From positions 1 through 53,621 of the forward strand of contig NZ_SLZN01000019.1 in the NCBI RefSeq assembly GCF_004346035.1: a stretch of 53,621 nucleotides of DNA. Reading direction: 5' to 3'. Positions 29,781 through 39,707 of this stretch are shown piece after piece. Source of the DNA: Acidomonas methanolica (lineage in GTDB: Bacteria; Pseudomonadota; Alphaproteobacteria; Acetobacterales; Acetobacteraceae). The notes under the pieces are model-generated. The model saw only the letters and a program-made list of their open reading frames with translations, made no database searches and had not been told where the DNA came from. Made by a program: the position numbers and the translations under genes. The first letter of the stretch is position 1; the number at the start of each line of letters is the position of its first letter.

Positions 29781-31601
29781 ATGAGCGGCACGGAGAAGAA
29801 GTCCGGCGGGTTTCTGGACAAGTATCGGATCGTCGATCACGCCTATGACGTCGTCGTGGTCGGGGCGGGCGGCTCCGGCTTGCGCGCGACGCTGGGCATG
29901 GGCGCGGCGGGACTGCGCACGGCCTGCGTGACCAAGCTGTTCCCCACGCGCAGCCACACCGTCGCGGCGCAGGGCGGCATCGGCGCATCGCTGGGCAACA
30001 TGGCGGAGGACAACTGGCGCTGGCACATGTACGACACCGTCAAGGGGTCGGACTGGCTGGGCGACCAGGATGCGATCGAGTTCATGTGCCGCGAGGCCGA
30101 GAGCGCGGTGAAGGAGCTGGAGCATTTCGGCGTCCCCTTCTCCCGCACGGAAGACGGCAAGATCTACCAGCGCCCCTTCGGGGGCCATATGAGCCATTAC
30201 GGCCAGGAGCCGGTGCCCCGCGCCTGCGCCGCCGCCGACCGCACCGGCCATGCGATCCTGCACACGCTCTATCAGCAGTGCCTGAAGCATAAATGCGAAT
30301 TCTTCGTCGAATATTACGCGCTCGACCTCATCATGGACGAGAAGGGCGCATGCCGGGGCGTGATCGCCTGGAACCTCGATGACGGCACGATCCACCGCTT
30401 CGCCGCGAAGATGGTCGTGCTCGCCACCGGCGGCTACGGCCGCGCCTTCCAGAGCTGCACCTCGGCGCATTCCTGCACCGGCGACGGCGGCGGGCTGGCG
30501 ATGCGCGCGGGCATTCCGACGCAGGACATGGAATTCGTGCAGTTCCACCCGACCGGCATCTTCCCGGCGGGCTGCCTGCTGACCGAAGGCTGCCGCGGCG
30601 AAGGCGGCTACCTGACCAATTCGGACGGCGAGCGCTTCATGGAGCGCTACGCCCCGACGGCCAAGGATCTCGCCTCGCGCGACGTCGTCTCCCGCGCCAT
30701 GACGATCGAGATCGCCGAGGGGCGCGGCTGCGGCCCGAACAAGGACCACATCATGCTCCATCTGGAGCATCTGGGCGCGGATCTGCTGCACCAGCGCCTG
30801 CCCGGCATCTCGGAGACGGCGAAGGTCTTCGCCGGGGTGGACGTGACGAAGGAGCCCGCGCCGGTCCTGCCGACCGTCCATTACAACATGGGCGGCGTGC
30901 CGACGAACATCCACGGCGAGGTGCTGCGCCCGACGGAGGAAAATCCGGACGCGATCGTGCCGGGCCTGATGGCGGTCGGCGAGGCGGCCTGCGTCTCCGT
31001 CCATGGCGCGAACCGTCTGGGCACCAACTCGCTGCTCGACCTGATCGTCTTCGGACGCGCGGCGGCGCGTCGCGCGGCGGAGATCATCTCCCCCGCCGAA
31101 CCCCTGCCGCCCCTGCCGAAGGAGGCGGGCGAGGCGACTCTGGCGAATTTCGACCGCCTCCGTCACGCGCAGGGCAAGCACAGCGTCGCCGGGCTGCGCG
31201 AGCGGCTCCAGCGCACGATGCAGACCCACGCCGCCGTGTTCCGCAGCGAATCGTCGCTCAAGGAAGGCTGCGAGAAGGTCGCGGACATCTGGAAGGATGT
31301 CGGCGACATCGCCGTCGCCGACCAGTCGCTGATCTGGAACAGCGATCTCATGGAGGCGCTGGAGTTCGAGAATCTGCTGGCGAACGCCACGGTGACGATC
31401 GAGAGCGCGCATGCCCGCCACGAATCGCGCGGCGCCCACGCGCATGACGATTTTCCCGAGCGCGACGACGTGCACTGGATGAAGCACTCCGTCTCCTATC
31501 TCGACGGCGAAGGCGGGGTGAAACTGCTTTACCGCCCCGTGCGGATGCAGACCCTGACCGACGAGGTCGAGGTCTTCCCGCCCAAGAAGCGCATCTACTG
31601 A
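29781..31601 (+). CDS. sdhA: Succinate dehydrogenase flavoprotein subunit
   Basis: A 606-residue flavoprotein. [17 protein letters not shown] binds the ADP part of FAD; His in [11 protein letters not shown] is the covalent FAD attachment site; the capping-domain and active-site motifs [35 protein letters not shown] and [15 protein letters not shown] are intact, as is the catalytic Arg in [12 protein letters not shown]. The helical C terminus ends normally. It oxidises succinate to fumarate. The start at 29781 has a purine-rich ribosome-binding site, 52 bases after sdhD. Confidence 0.97.
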   Translation: MSGTEKKSGGFLDKYRIVDHAYDVVVVGAGGSGLRATLGMGAAGLRTACVTKLFPTRSHTVAAQGGIGASLGNMAEDNWRWHMYDTVKGSDWLGDQDAIEFMCREAESAVKELEHFGVPFSRTEDGKIYQRPFGGHMSHYGQEPVPRACAAADRTGHAILHTLYQQCLKHKCEFFVEYYALDLIMDEKGACRGVIAWNLDDGTIHRFAAKMVVLATGGYGRAFQSCTSAHSCTGDGGGLAMRAGIPTQDMEFVQFHPTGIFPAGCLLTEGCRGEGGYLTNSDGERFMERYAPTAKDLASRDVVSRAMTIEIAEGRGCGPNKDHIMLHLEHLGADLLHQRLPGISETAKVFAGVDVTKEPAPVLPTVHYNMGGVPTNIHGEVLRPTEENPDAIVPGLMAVGEAACVSVHGANRLGTNSLLDLIVFGRAAARRAAEIISPAEPLPPLPKEAGEATLANFDRLRHAQGKHSVAGLRERLQRTMQTHAAVFRSESSLKEGCEKVADIWKDVGDIAVADQSLIWNSDLMEALEFENLLANATVTIESAHARHESRGAHAHDDFPERDDVHWMKHSVSYLDGEGGVKLLYRPVRMQTLTDEVEVFPPKKRIY

Positions 31602-31634
31602 ATTGTCATTGAGAGGAAAGAGGGGAGCGTCGAA

Positions 31635-32414
31635 ATGGTAGAACTCCGCCTGCCCGCGAACAGCACGATCCGCGAGGGCAAGAGATTTCCGGCGCCCGCC
31701 GGGGCGAAGCGGACGCGCGAATTCCGCGTCTATCGCTGGTCGCCCGACGACGAGGAGAATCCGAGCGTCGACACCTATGTACTGGACCTCGACGCGGTCG
31801 GGCCCATGGTGCTGGACGCGCTGCTCCACATCAAGAACGAGGTCGATCCGACGCTGACCTTCCGGCGCTCCTGCCGCGAGGGCATCTGCGGCTCCTGCGC
31901 GATGAACATCGACGGCGAGAACACGCTTGCCTGCCTCAAGCCGATCGAGAGCATCAGCGGCCAGGTGAAGATCTATCCGCTGCCGCACATGCCGGTGGTC
32001 AAGGATCTGGTGCCGAATCTCAACGGCGCCTACGCCCAGCTCGCCTCCATCGAGCCCTGGCTGAAATCCGACACCCCGGCCCCGCCGGACGAGGAGCGCC
32101 TGCAAAGTCCCGAGGAGCGCGAGAAGCTCGACGGCATGTGGGAATGCATCCTGTGCTTCTGCTGCACGACCTCCTGCCCGAGCTACTGGTGGAACGGCGA
32201 CAAATATCTCGGCCCGGCCACGCTGCTGGCGGCGAATCGCTGGATCGTGGACAGCCGCGACGACCATACGGCCGAGCGCCTGGCCGGGCTTGAGGACCCG
32301 ATGAGCCTCTATGCCTGCCGCACGATCATGAACTGCACGCAGACCTGCCCGAAGCACCTCAACCCCGCCAAGGCGATCGCGAACATCAAGAAAATGCAGC
32401 ACGACAGGGAATGA
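31635..32414 (+). CDS. sdhB: Succinate dehydrogenase iron-sulfur subunit
   Basis: A 259-residue iron-sulfur protein. The [2Fe-2S] cysteines lie in [16 protein letters not shown] and TLAC; the [4Fe-4S] and [3Fe-4S] ligands lie in [16 protein letters not shown] and [13 protein letters not shown]. All three clusters are accounted for and the length is normal. It carries electrons from SdhA to the quinone site. It follows sdhA by 33 bases and closes the operon; a strong hairpin lies about 50 bases downstream. Confidence 0.97.
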   Translation: MVELRLPANSTIREGKRFPAPAGAKRTREFRVYRWSPDDEENPSVDTYVLDLDAVGPMVLDALLHIKNEVDPTLTFRRSCREGICGSCAMNIDGENTLACLKPIESISGQVKIYPLPHMPVVKDLVPNLNGAYAQLASIEPWLKSDTPAPPDEERLQSPEEREKLDGMWECILCFCCTTSCPSYWWNGDKYLGPATLLAANRWIVDSRDDHTAERLAGLEDPMSLYACRTIMNCTQTCPKHLNPAKAIANIKKMQHDRE

Positions 32415-32463
32415 GCCCGCGCGCCCCGGTTCGAATGTCGCACCCCGCCCGAACCCGCGGGCT

Positions 32464-32491
32464 CCCTGGCGTCAAGGGTTTGACGCCAGGG
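32464..32491 (+). terminator. Hairpin terminator after sdhB
   Basis: A perfect 12-base-pair inverted repeat CCCTGGCGTCAA / TTGACGCCAGGG with a GGGT loop lies 50 bases downstream of sdhB. There is no T run directly after it. It probably ends the sdhCDAB transcript or protects its 3' end. The remaining sequence before maeA (to 32678) contains TTTTTCTTTCTCCGGGAAAG at about 32610-32629, a possible degenerate relative of the repeats listed elsewhere, but no gene. Confidence 0.65.
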
Positions 32492-32678
32492 ATGACCAGG
32501 GGGCGACCGTCCTCTGGCGGGTGTGGAGCGGCGCCGCACTTCAAACCGACGCAAGATCGGCAATGAGGGGGCTGGAGAAAGAACCGAACCTCGTCTATGA
32601 GGGCGCCTTGCTTTTTCTTTCTCCGGGAAAGTTTTCCGGGAAATAAAATTACAAGGCGGCGAGAGGGGACGACAGATC

Positions 32679-34334
32679 ATGCCGGAGGAACGCATCGTTC
32701 AGGTGAGCGGAAAGGCCTTGCTTGCCGACCGTCTGCTCAACAAGGGGCTCGCCTTCTCGCTCGAAGAGCGGGAAGCGTTCGGCCTGAACGGATTGCTGCC
32801 CCGCGCCGTCAAGACGCTGGACCAGCAGGTCGAGGCGGCGATCGCCTTTCTCGCCGGGCTGCCGACGCCGCTCGCGCGGCATATCCGCATGCGCACCATT
32901 CAGGACAGCAACGAAACGCTGTTCTACGCCATCCTGGAACGCGATCTCGAACGGGCGCTGCCGATCGTCTATACGCCGACGATCGGCGAGGCCTGTCAGG
33001 CCTTCTCCGAGATCTGGCACCAGTCGCGCGGGCTGTTCCTCTCCTGGCCCGACCGCGACCGCATGACGGAAATCCTCGCCGACCCGGCCTATGACGACGT
33101 GCGGATCGTCTGCGTGACGGATGGGGAGCGCGTGCTGGGGCTGGGCGATCAGGGCGTGGGCGGCATGGGCATTCCCATCGGCAAGCTCTCCCTCTACACC
33201 GCCTGCGCCGGCATCGACCCGCGTCACACCCTGCCGATCATGCTGGATGTCGGCACCAACAACCCCACCCTCCTCAGCAGCACCAACTATATCGGCTGGA
33301 AGCGCGAGCGGGTGCGCGGCGCGGCTTACGACTCTTTCATCGAGCAGTTCGTGGAGGCCGTGCAGGCGCGCTGGCCGAACGTCCTGCTGCATTTCGAGGA
33401 TTTCTCGGCAGCCCACGCCTCGCCGATCCTCGAACGCACCCGCACGCAGCTTTGCACCTATAACGACGATATACAGGGCACGGCGGCGGTGACGCTCGGG
33501 GTGATTCTGGCGGCCCTGGAGGGGCGCGAGACGCGGTTGCGGGACCAGACCGTCGTCATGGTTGGCGGCGGCTCGGCCGGGGTGGGGATTTCCCGCCTGC
33601 TCGTCCAGTACATGGCGGAGGAAGGCGCGAGCGAGGCCGAGGCGCGGGCCCGCATCTACATGCTCGACAAGGACGGCCTCCTGACCACCGACAATGCATG
33701 GATGAGCGCCGGGCAGATGGAATTCGCCCGGCAAGACTGGCCCGGCGCGCCGGGGGCCGACCTGTTGCAGGTCGTGCGTCACGCGAAACCGTCGATCCTC
33801 ATCGGCGTGTCCGGCGTCGGCGGGCTGTTCACCGAGGAGGTGGTGCGCGAGATGGCGGCGCATTGCGAGCGGCCGGTCATCTTCCCCCTTTCCAACCCGA
33901 CCTCCCATGCCGAGGGCACGCCGCGCGACCTCATGGCCTGGACGGAGAACCGCGCGCTGGTCAGCACCGGGACGCCTTTCCCGCCGCTGAAGCGCGACGG
34001 GCGCACGCAGCGCGTGGACCTGGCGAACAACGCCTACATCTTTCCCGGTATCGGGCTCGGCGTGCTGGCCAGCGGGGCGACGCGGATCACCGACCGCATG
34101 ATCCTCGCCGCCGCGCGCGGCCTCGCGGCGATCAGCCCGCGCCGGAACGATCCCGAAGGCACGCTCCTGCCGCCGCTGACGGAGATGCGCGAGGCCGCGA
34201 TCGCGGTGGCCAGCGCCATCGCGCGCCAGGCGCGGGCGGAAGGCGTGTGCGACGAATTTCCCGACGAGGAGCTGCGGCCCCGGATCGAGGCCTGTCTCTG
34301 GACCCCCGAATACCGCGGCTACCGAAAGGGCTGA
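32679..34334 (+). CDS. maeA: NAD-dependent malic enzyme
   Basis: A 551-residue malic enzyme of the large (SfcA/MaeA) type. Motifs in order are [80 protein letters not shown] with the metal-binding Asp, [15 protein letters not shown] for dinucleotide binding and [14 protein letters not shown]. An Asp-containing MLDKDGLL after the second strand favours NAD. It decarboxylates malate to pyruvate, giving the cycle an exit for C4 carbon. It is 43 bases upstream of fumC and probably cotranscribed with it. Confidence 0.94.
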   Translation: MPEERIVQVSGKALLADRLLNKGLAFSLEEREAFGLNGLLPRAVKTLDQQVEAAIAFLAGLPTPLARHIRMRTIQDSNETLFYAILERDLERALPIVYTPTIGEACQAFSEIWHQSRGLFLSWPDRDRMTEILADPAYDDVRIVCVTDGERVLGLGDQGVGGMGIPIGKLSLYTACAGIDPRHTLPIMLDVGTNNPTLLSSTNYIGWKRERVRGAAYDSFIEQFVEAVQARWPNVLLHFEDFSAAHASPILERTRTQLCTYNDDIQGTAAVTLGVILAALEGRETRLRDQTVVMVGGGSAGVGISRLLVQYMAEEGASEAEARARIYMLDKDGLLTTDNAWMSAGQMEFARQDWPGAPGADLLQVVRHAKPSILIGVSGVGGLFTEEVVREMAAHCERPVIFPLSNPTSHAEGTPRDLMAWTENRALVSTGTPFPPLKRDGRTQRVDLANNAYIFPGIGLGVLASGATRITDRMILAAARGLAAISPRRNDPEGTLLPPLTEMREAAIAVASAIARQARAEGVCDEFPDEELRPRIEACLWTPEYRGYRKG

Positions 34335-34377
34335 TGCGCCGGGGCTGTCCCGGCGTCACGACGAAAGAGCGAGCGAC

Positions 34378-35781
34378 ATGAGCGACACGAGAATCGAATC
34401 GGATGGCATGGGCGAGATCGAGATCGCCAATGACAAGCTGTGGGGCGCGCAGACCCAGCGCTCGCTGCATTATTTCAGCATCGGCCACGATCTCATGCCG
34501 CGCGAGATGGTCGAGGCGCTGACCATCGTCAAGCGCGCCAGCGCGGAGGCGAATCATCAGAGCGGCCGTCTCGGCGACACGCAGTACAAGCTGATCCTCG
34601 AAGCCGCCGACGAGATTCTCGCGGGCAAGCACGCCGATATGTTCCCGCTTCATGTCTGGATGACGGGCTCCGGCACCCAGTTCAACATGAACGTCAACGA
34701 GGTGATCGCCAACCGCGCCTCGCAGATCGCCGGAGAGGCGCTCGGCAGCAAGAAGCCGGTCCACCCGAACGACCACGTCAACATGTCGCAGTCGTCCAAC
34801 GACGCCTTCCCGACGGCCATGTACATCGCCGCCGCGCTGGGCGTGGAGCGGATGGCACTCCCCGCGCTGCGTCGCCTCGCCGAGGCGCTGGAGAAGAAGG
34901 CGGAGGACTGGAAGGACATCGTCAAGATCGGCCGCACCCATATGCAGGACGCGGTGCCGATGACGCTGGGTCAGGAGTTCCACGGTTTCGCCGGGCTGAT
35001 CCGCGAGAATGTCGCCCGTCTCGAAACCGCGCGGAAGGAACTCTATCCGCTTGCGCTCGGCGGCACGGCGGTCGGCACCGGCATCAACACGGACGCGCCG
35101 TTCGCCACGCGCGCCTGCGCGGAAATCGCGCGGCTGACGAAGCTGCCCTTCACCAGCGGCGATAACAAATTCGCGCTGATGGGCAGCCATGACGCGCTCG
35201 TCCATCTCTCCGGCGCGCTCCGCACCACGGCGAATGCGCTCTACAAGATCGCCAACGACATCCGCCTGCTGGGCTGCGGCCCGCGCGCGGGCTTCGCCGA
35301 ATTGCACCTGCCGGAGAACGAGCCGGGTTCCTCCATCATGCCCGGCAAGGTCAATCCGACCCAGGCCGAGGCGCTGGCGATGCTCGCCATCCAGATCATG
35401 AGCAACGACGTGGCGGTGGGTTTCGGCGGCGCGTCGGGGCTGCTGCAAATGAACGTCTACAAACCGCTGATGATCCATAACATCATGCAGAGCCTCACGC
35501 TTCTGCACGACGGCTGCGACAATTTCCGCAAGTTCATGCTTGAGGGCGCCACGCCCAATCTCAAGCGCATCGAACGCTATGTCGCGGAATCAGTCATGCT
35601 GGTCACCGCGCTGGCCCCGACCATCGGCTATGACAAGGCCTCCAAGGTTGCGCATTACGCCATGGACCACGACACCACGCTGCGCGACGCCGCGCTGAAG
35701 CTCGACGCCATCTCGGCGGAGGAGTTCGACCGCCTCGTCGATCCGCGCACCATGATCGGCCCGAATATGAAGGGCAAGTAA
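34378..35781 (+). CDS. fumC: Fumarate hydratase class II
   Basis: A 467-residue iron-independent class II fumarase that hydrates fumarate to malate. Key segments are [58 protein letters not shown]-like and the flexible catalytic loop [16 protein letters not shown] with the active Ser. The length is standard. It supplies malate for Mqo and for the malic enzyme encoded just upstream. A strong hairpin follows its stop. Confidence 0.97.
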   Translation: MSDTRIESDGMGEIEIANDKLWGAQTQRSLHYFSIGHDLMPREMVEALTIVKRASAEANHQSGRLGDTQYKLILEAADEILAGKHADMFPLHVWMTGSGTQFNMNVNEVIANRASQIAGEALGSKKPVHPNDHVNMSQSSNDAFPTAMYIAAALGVERMALPALRRLAEALEKKAEDWKDIVKIGRTHMQDAVPMTLGQEFHGFAGLIRENVARLETARKELYPLALGGTAVGTGINTDAPFATRACAEIARLTKLPFTSGDNKFALMGSHDALVHLSGALRTTANALYKIANDIRLLGCGPRAGFAELHLPENEPGSSIMPGKVNPTQAEALAMLAIQIMSNDVAVGFGGASGLLQMNVYKPLMIHNIMQSLTLLHDGCDNFRKFMLEGATPNLKRIERYVAESVMLVTALAPTIGYDKASKVAHYAMDHDTTLRDAALKLDAISAEEFDRLVDPRTMIGPNMKGK

Positions 35782-35804
35782 AAGGCCGAAAAACCCTCCA
35801 GCCC

Positions 35805-35838
35805 GGCTTCGGAGTTCCCCCAAGGAAACTCCGAAGCC
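35805..35838 (+). terminator. Hairpin terminator after fumC
   Basis: GGCTTCGGAGTT pairs perfectly with AACTCCGAAGCC over a 10-base loop, 23 bases after the fumC stop. It is directly followed by a T-rich repeat element (copy C), whose own hairpin lies about 22 bases further on; together they make a tandem terminator between the TCA and glycerol genes. Confidence 0.75.
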
Positions 35839-35890
35839 AGACGATCAAGAGTCTTTTTTGCTTCTTTTTCTCCGGAAAAAGAAGAAGATT
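35838..35890 (+). repeat. Bipartite hairpin repeat, copy C (second half)
   Basis: It contains AGACGATCAAGAGTC, a T run and CTTCTTTTTC (35861-35870) paired perfectly with GAAAAAGAAG (35875-35884) over TCCG. It matches the second half of copy A base for base over most of its length. The first hairpin of this copy is replaced by the fumC terminator at 35805-35838. It lies between fumC and glpR, codirectional with both. Confidence 0.75.
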
Positions 35891-35953
35891 TCCGCGCCTC
35901 TCCACCATGACAGGCCGGCTTGATCCGAACGGAAAAGACGCTAGAAAACAGGC

Positions 35954-36742
35954 ATGTGCGCTCTGCCACTCCCGCCGTTGCCCCGCCATCGCCAGATTCT
36001 CGCGCTGGTGGCGGAGCGGGGCTACGTCACCAACGAGACGCTGGCCCAGCATTTCGGCGTCGCGGTGCAGACCATCCGGCGGGATGTCGGGACGCTGGCC
36101 GAACAGGGCTACATCGCCCGCCATCACGGCGGCGCCAGCGCGGCCTCCTCCGTCGAGAACATCGCCTATGACGAGCGGCAGGTGCTCAACCAGCCGGCCA
36201 AGGACGCGATCGGCCGGGCCGCCGCCGCGCTGATCCCGGACCGCTCGACGCTGTTCATCAATATCGGTACCACCACGGAATCCTTCGCCCGCGCCTTGAC
36301 GGACCGGCGCGACCTGCGCGTCGTCACCAACAATCTCCATGTGGCGACGATCCTGTCCGCGCAGACCGATTTCCGCACCATCATCACCGGCGGCACGGTG
36401 CGCCATTGCGACGGCGGCGTCGTCGGCCCCAGCACCATCGAATCGCTCGACACGTTCCGCGCCGATTTCGGCGTCATCGGCATCAGCGGCATCGACGAGG
36501 AGGGCACGCTGCTCGACTTCGATCCGGACGAAGTCATGTGCACCCGCGCCATTCTCCGGAATTCCCGCCGCGTCATCCTGCTGACGGATCATACGAAGTT
36601 CGGCCGCCATCCCATGGGGAAGGTCGGCGCGCTGGCGGATATCGACGTTCTGGTGACGGATCTCGAACCGCAGCCGCCATTCCGGGCGCTGCTGCTGGCG
36701 GCGGAGGTCGAGGTGCATCTGGCGCCGCCCGCCGGACTCTGA
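35954..36742 (+). CDS. glpR: DeoR/GlpR-family transcriptional repressor
   Basis: A 262-residue DeoR-type repressor. Residues 10-60 form the HTH (RHRQILALVAERGYVTNETL, VQTIRRDVGTLAEQGYIARHHGG); the sugar-phosphate sensor domain contains DRSTLFINIGTTTESFARAL and GVIGISGIDEEGTLLDFD. By family and by its glpDFK neighbours it should bind glycerol-3-phosphate and repress the glp genes when it is absent. The ribosome-binding site at 35954 is weak, so low-level expression is likely. Two sites resembling the E. coli GlpR operator lie between it and glpD. Confidence 0.93.
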   Translation: MCALPLPPLPRHRQILALVAERGYVTNETLAQHFGVAVQTIRRDVGTLAEQGYIARHHGGASAASSVENIAYDERQVLNQPAKDAIGRAAAALIPDRSTLFINIGTTTESFARALTDRRDLRVVTNNLHVATILSAQTDFRTIITGGTVRHCDGGVVGPSTIESLDTFRADFGVIGISGIDEEGTLLDFDPDEVMCTRAILRNSRRVILLTDHTKFGRHPMGKVGALADIDVLVTDLEPQPPFRALLLAAEVEVHLAPPAGL

Positions 36743-36802
36743 CCCCGCCGCGATCCGCCTCACGAAGAGTTTGGCGCACCTACAAAGTCGTGACGCGCGA
36801 TA

Positions 36803-36820
36803 ATGTTCGTTTCCGCTCGC
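36803..36820 (+). promoter_or_regulatory. Candidate GlpR operator O1 (half site)
   Basis: ATGTTCGTTTCCGCTCGC has a perfect left half of the E. coli GlpR consensus (ATGTTCG-N4-CGAACAT) but only three of seven right-half positions match. It lies 41 bases upstream of a better site, similar to the tandem operators of E. coli glp promoters. By itself it would be weak; its support comes from the neighbour. Confidence 0.5.
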
Positions 36821-36843
36821 AAATGGGCGGGATTTGTCGCATG

Positions 36844-36861
36844 ATGTTCGAAATCGAGCAT
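36844..36861 (+). promoter_or_regulatory. Candidate GlpR operator O2
   Basis: ATGTTCGAAATCGAGCAT is a near-perfect palindrome: the left half is exactly the GlpR consensus ATGTTCG and the right half CGAGCAT differs from CGAACAT at one base. It lies 17 bases before the glpD start codon and would overlap the ribosome-binding region or the transcription start, as expected for repression. Binding is inferred from match and context. Confidence 0.7.
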
Positions 36862-36878
36862 TCATGCCGGAGCACACG

Positions 36879-38660
36879 ATGTCCCCTTTGAACACGCCTT
36901 CCCACGCCGAAACCCTGCATCGGCCGTTCGATCTGCTGGTCGTCGGCGGCGGCGTGAACGGCTGCGGAATCGCGCGGGACGCGGCGGGGCGCGGGGCGCG
37001 GGTGCTGCTGGTGGAGAAGGACGATCTCGCCGGCCACACCTCCTCGGCCAGCACGAAGCTGATCCATGGCGGCCTGCGCTATCTCGAACACTACGCGTTC
37101 CGGCTGGTGCGGGAATCGCTCATCGAACGCGAGCGGCTGCTGGCCATCGCGCCCCACATCATCTGGCCGATGCGCTTCGTCCTGCCGCATTCGAAGCTGG
37201 TCCGCCCCGCCTGGATGCTGCGCGCGGGGCTCTTCCTCTACGACCATCTCTGCCCGAACATGACCCTGCCCAGGACGCGGCGGCTGAATCTCCGCCGCAA
37301 TCCGGTCGGCGCGCCGCTGAAGGACAGCTTCACTTTGGGCTTCGCCTATTCCGACGGCTGGGTGCAGGACAGCCGCCTGGTCGTGCTGAACGCCATGGAC
37401 GCGGCGGCGCGCGGCGCGACGGTGCTGACGCGCACCCGCCTCGTCTCGGCGACACGCGGCCCGCAGACCTGGGAAGCGGTCCTCACCGATACGGAAACCG
37501 GCGAGACCCGCACCGTCACCGCCCGCGCCATGGTCAACGCCGCCGGTCCCTGGGTGGCGGAACTGCTCGCCGAGCGGTTGCACGTGCCGAGCCGGAGCGC
37601 GGTGCGGCTGATCAAGGGCAGCCACATCGTCGTGCCCCGCCTCTTCGACGGGCAGCAGGCCTATATCCTGCAAAACCCCGACAAGCGCATCGTCTTCGTC
37701 ATCCCCTACGAAACGGCGTTCACCCTGATCGGCACGACGGACGTGCCGTACGAGCAGGATCCCGACCATGTGGAGATCACGGCGGAAGAGACGCGCTATC
37801 TCTGCGACAGCGTGAACCGCTATTTCGATCGGCAGGTTTCCCCGGACGATGTGGTCTGGAGCTATGCCGGGGTCCGGCCGCTCTATGACGACCATTCCGG
37901 CGACGCCTCCGCCGTCACGCGCGACTACGTGCTCGACCTGGATACCGAGGCCGCGCCGATCCTCTCGGTCTTCGGCGGCAAGATCACGACCTTCCGCAAG
38001 CTGGCCGAACACGCGCTGGAGAAGCTCCAGCCGCATGTCGCGGCGCTGGCGGGCCAGCCCGGCTGGACGGATACGCAGCCTTTGCCGGGCGGCGCGTTCG
38101 CGCGCGACGAGTTCAAGGCGCTCGTGCAACGTCTTCAGGATCAGGCGCCGCATCTCGACACCTATACCGCCTGGCGTCTGGTGCGCAATTACGGCACGCG
38201 CGCCTTCACCATCGCAACACCCGACGCGCAGGCCATGGGCGAACGCTTCGGCGCGACGCTCACCGCCCGCGAGGTCGATTATCTTCTGGAGCACGAATGG
38301 GCGCGCAGCGCGGAGGACGTGCTCTGGCGGCGCTCCCGCCTCGGACTCTCCATGCCGGACGAAGCCGCCGCCCGTCTGCGCTCCCATATCGCCGGACGCC
38401 TGGCGGGATCGTCCCCGGCGCAACCGGTTTCAACCCGACAGGGTTGGGATGCGTCTTCGTTCCGCCTGGAAAAGAAGACCCGAAAATCTTTTGCGACTTG
38501 GCTGCGACGTTTCCCGGCGAGGTTTCGTGACCAAACGATCGCAAATCTGTTCGCTTCGCGGGCAGATCGTCAGGCGGCGTCGTCCCCTGACGTGAAGAGG
38601 CAAGCCAATGAGAGTCTTCAGGACCAGAAGACCGCCCGCACGGCCCACAACAGTCTCTAG
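36879..38660 (+). CDS. glpD: Glycerol-3-phosphate dehydrogenase (aerobic, FAD), with unusual C-terminal tail
   Basis: A 593-residue membrane-associated flavoprotein that oxidises glycerol-3-phosphate to dihydroxyacetone phosphate with quinone. FAD motif DLLVVGGGVNGCGIARDAAG, SSASTKLIHGGLRYLE, LGFAYSDGWVQDSRLV-like and SVFGGKITTFRKLAEHAL are present. The ATG at 36879 has GGAG at good spacing; ATG 36864 is less likely. The family normally ends near residue 510 (LRSHIAGRL). Here about 80 further residues (GWDASSFRLEKKTRKSFATW and on) are encoded by a degenerate copy of a repeat found elsewhere between genes, so the tail is probably acquired and non-homologous. glpF follows 30 bases after the stop. 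Confidence 0.93.
   Translation: MSPLNTPSHAETLHRPFDLLVVGGGVNGCGIARDAAGRGARVLLVEKDDLAGHTSSASTKLIHGGLRYLEHYAFRLVRESLIERERLLAIAPHIIWPMRFVLPHSKLVRPAWMLRAGLFLYDHLCPNMTLPRTRRLNLRRNPVGAPLKDSFTLGFAYSDGWVQDSRLVVLNAMDAAARGATVLTRTRLVSATRGPQTWEAVLTDTETGETRTVTARAMVNAAGPWVAELLAERLHVPSRSAVRLIKGSHIVVPRLFDGQQAYILQNPDKRIVFVIPYETAFTLIGTTDVPYEQDPDHVEITAEETRYLCDSVNRYFDRQVSPDDVVWSYAGVRPLYDDHSGDASAVTRDYVLDLDTEAAPILSVFGGKITTFRKLAEHALEKLQPHVAALAGQPGWTDTQPLPGGAFARDEFKALVQRLQDQAPHLDTYTAWRLVRNYGTRAFTIATPDAQAMGERFGATLTAREVDYLLEHEWARSAEDVLWRRSRLGLSMPDEAAARLRSHIAGRLAGSSPAQPVSTRQGWDASSFRLEKKTRKSFATWLRRFPARFRDQTIANLFASRADRQAASSPDVKRQANESLQDQKTARTAHNSL
38442..38575 (+). repeat. Bipartite hairpin repeat, copy B, inside the glpD frame
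   Basis: The plus strand reads GTTGGGATGCGTCTTCGTTC, then GGAAAAGAA..ACCCGAAAAT, then GAGGTTTCGTGACCAAACGA and TCGCAAATCTGTTCGCTTC. This aligns in order with the whole of copy A (11486 to 11349, minus strand), including the first 15 bases exactly. Both hairpins are weakened relative to copy A. The glpD reading frame passes through it without a stop, which adds the C-terminal tail. Confidence 0.75.
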
Positions 38661-38690
38661 CCGAACCACCCCTTGTCGAGCAGTCCTGCC

Positions 38691-39539
38691 ATGTCCGAAA
38701 CCAAACGCACCATCGGGGAACTGATCTCCGAATTCGCCGCCGTCGCCATCATCATCATTTTCGGCGACGGCGCGGCGGCGATGTATTCCCTCTACGATCC
38801 GAGCCCGTACAAGACGGCCTATTGGGGTGTCTGCATCGTCTGGGGCCTCGCCGTGACCGTCGCCATCTATTGCACGGCGGCGATCAGCGGCACTCACGCC
38901 AACCCCGCCGTCACGCTTTCCCTGGCGCTGTTCCGCGAGTTTCCGTGGAAGAAAGTGCTGCCCTACGGCGTCGCCCAGATCGCGGGCGGCTGCTTCGGCG
39001 CTCTGGTGGTCTATGCGATGTTCGCGCCGGTCATCGACCACTACAATCTCACCCATCACCTCACGCGGGCCGGCGACGGCGGATCGGCAGGCGTGTTCTT
39101 CACCCATCCCGGCGCATACATCACCGTGGCCCACGCGTTTCTGGACGAGACGATCCTCACCGCCCTGCTGGTTTTCGGCATCTTCGCCATCACCTGCCGG
39201 TACAACACCCAGGCGCCGCAAGCCAATTCCGGCGCGCTCATCATCGGATTGCTCGTCGCCATCATCGGCGGGTCCGCCGGATATCTGGACGCCTGGGCCA
39301 TCAACCCGGCGCGCGATTTCGGTCCCCGGCTTTTCTGCTTCTTCGCCGGCTGGGGCGCATCGGCCATCCCCGCGCCGGGGCAGTACTGGTTCGTCCCCAT
39401 CGTGGCCCCCCTGCTCGGCGGAATCATCGGCGGCGGCGCCTATCATTACGGCATCCGCCCCTTCATGCCGCAATATGCAACGCGCCTCCCGGGAGAGTCC
39501 GACCCCGTCATCGTGACCGAGGACGCGCGCCAGACATAG
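38691..39539 (+). CDS. glpF: Glycerol uptake facilitator (aquaglyceroporin)
   Basis: A 282-residue major intrinsic protein with six predicted membrane helices and the two pore half-helices: SGTHANPAVTLSLALF and WAINPARDFGPRLFCF. The Asp after the second NPAR is the usual glyceroporin marker, as against aquaporins, so glycerol is the likely solute. The ATG at 38691 is 30 bases after glpD with a weak ribosome-binding site. The C terminus is a short cytoplasmic tail. It is flanked downstream by repeat copy D. Confidence 0.93.
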   Translation: MSETKRTIGELISEFAAVAIIIIFGDGAAAMYSLYDPSPYKTAYWGVCIVWGLAVTVAIYCTAAISGTHANPAVTLSLALFREFPWKKVLPYGVAQIAGGCFGALVVYAMFAPVIDHYNLTHHLTRAGDGGSAGVFFTHPGAYITVAHAFLDETILTALLVFGIFAITCRYNTQAPQANSGALIIGLLVAIIGGSAGYLDAWAINPARDFGPRLFCFFAGWGASAIPAPGQYWFVPIVAPLLGGIIGGGAYHYGIRPFMPQYATRLPGESDPVIVTEDARQT

Positions 39540-39546
39540 AAAAGCC

Positions 39547-39670
39547 GGTGTTCTTTCCTGAGAGAAGAACACCGAAACAGTCCCGACCCGGTGGAGGACC
39601 GTTCCGACGAAACGCCACCGCCAGACGACCAAAAGTCTGTTTCTTCTTTGTCATCAGGAAAAGAAGAAAC
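39547..39670 (+). repeat. Bipartite hairpin repeat, copy D
   Basis: The first hairpin is CGGTGTTCTT (39547-39556) with AAGAACACCG (39566-39575); the second is GTTTCTTCTTT (39639-39649) with AAAGAAGAAAC (39660-39670). Between them CCAGACGACCAAAAGTCT matches the corresponding core of copies A and C. It occupies the gap between glpF and glpK, codirectional with both, and ends 37 bases before the glpK start, so it may attenuate glpK. Confidence 0.75.
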
Positions 39671-39707
39671 ACCCAACCGCTCTCCAGCACCCAAGGGAGT
39701 CACTCCC

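Noticed and set aside
29364-32402. A 1012-codon open frame on the minus strand
   Set aside because: It is antisense to sdhD, sdhA and sdhB, whose motifs are intact; its composition is the usual mirror of GC-rich codons.
32605-32650. A fifth copy of the hairpin repeat before maeA
   Set aside because: The TTTTTCTTTCTCCGGGAAAG stretch resembles the second hairpin of the family, but the shared core (CAAAAGTCT) is missing, so it is left as a possible degenerate relative only.
36864-36866. Alternative glpD start at ATG 36864
   Set aside because: The ATG at 36879 has a better-spaced GGAG and gives a more family-like N terminus; 36864 would also put the operator almost on the start codon.
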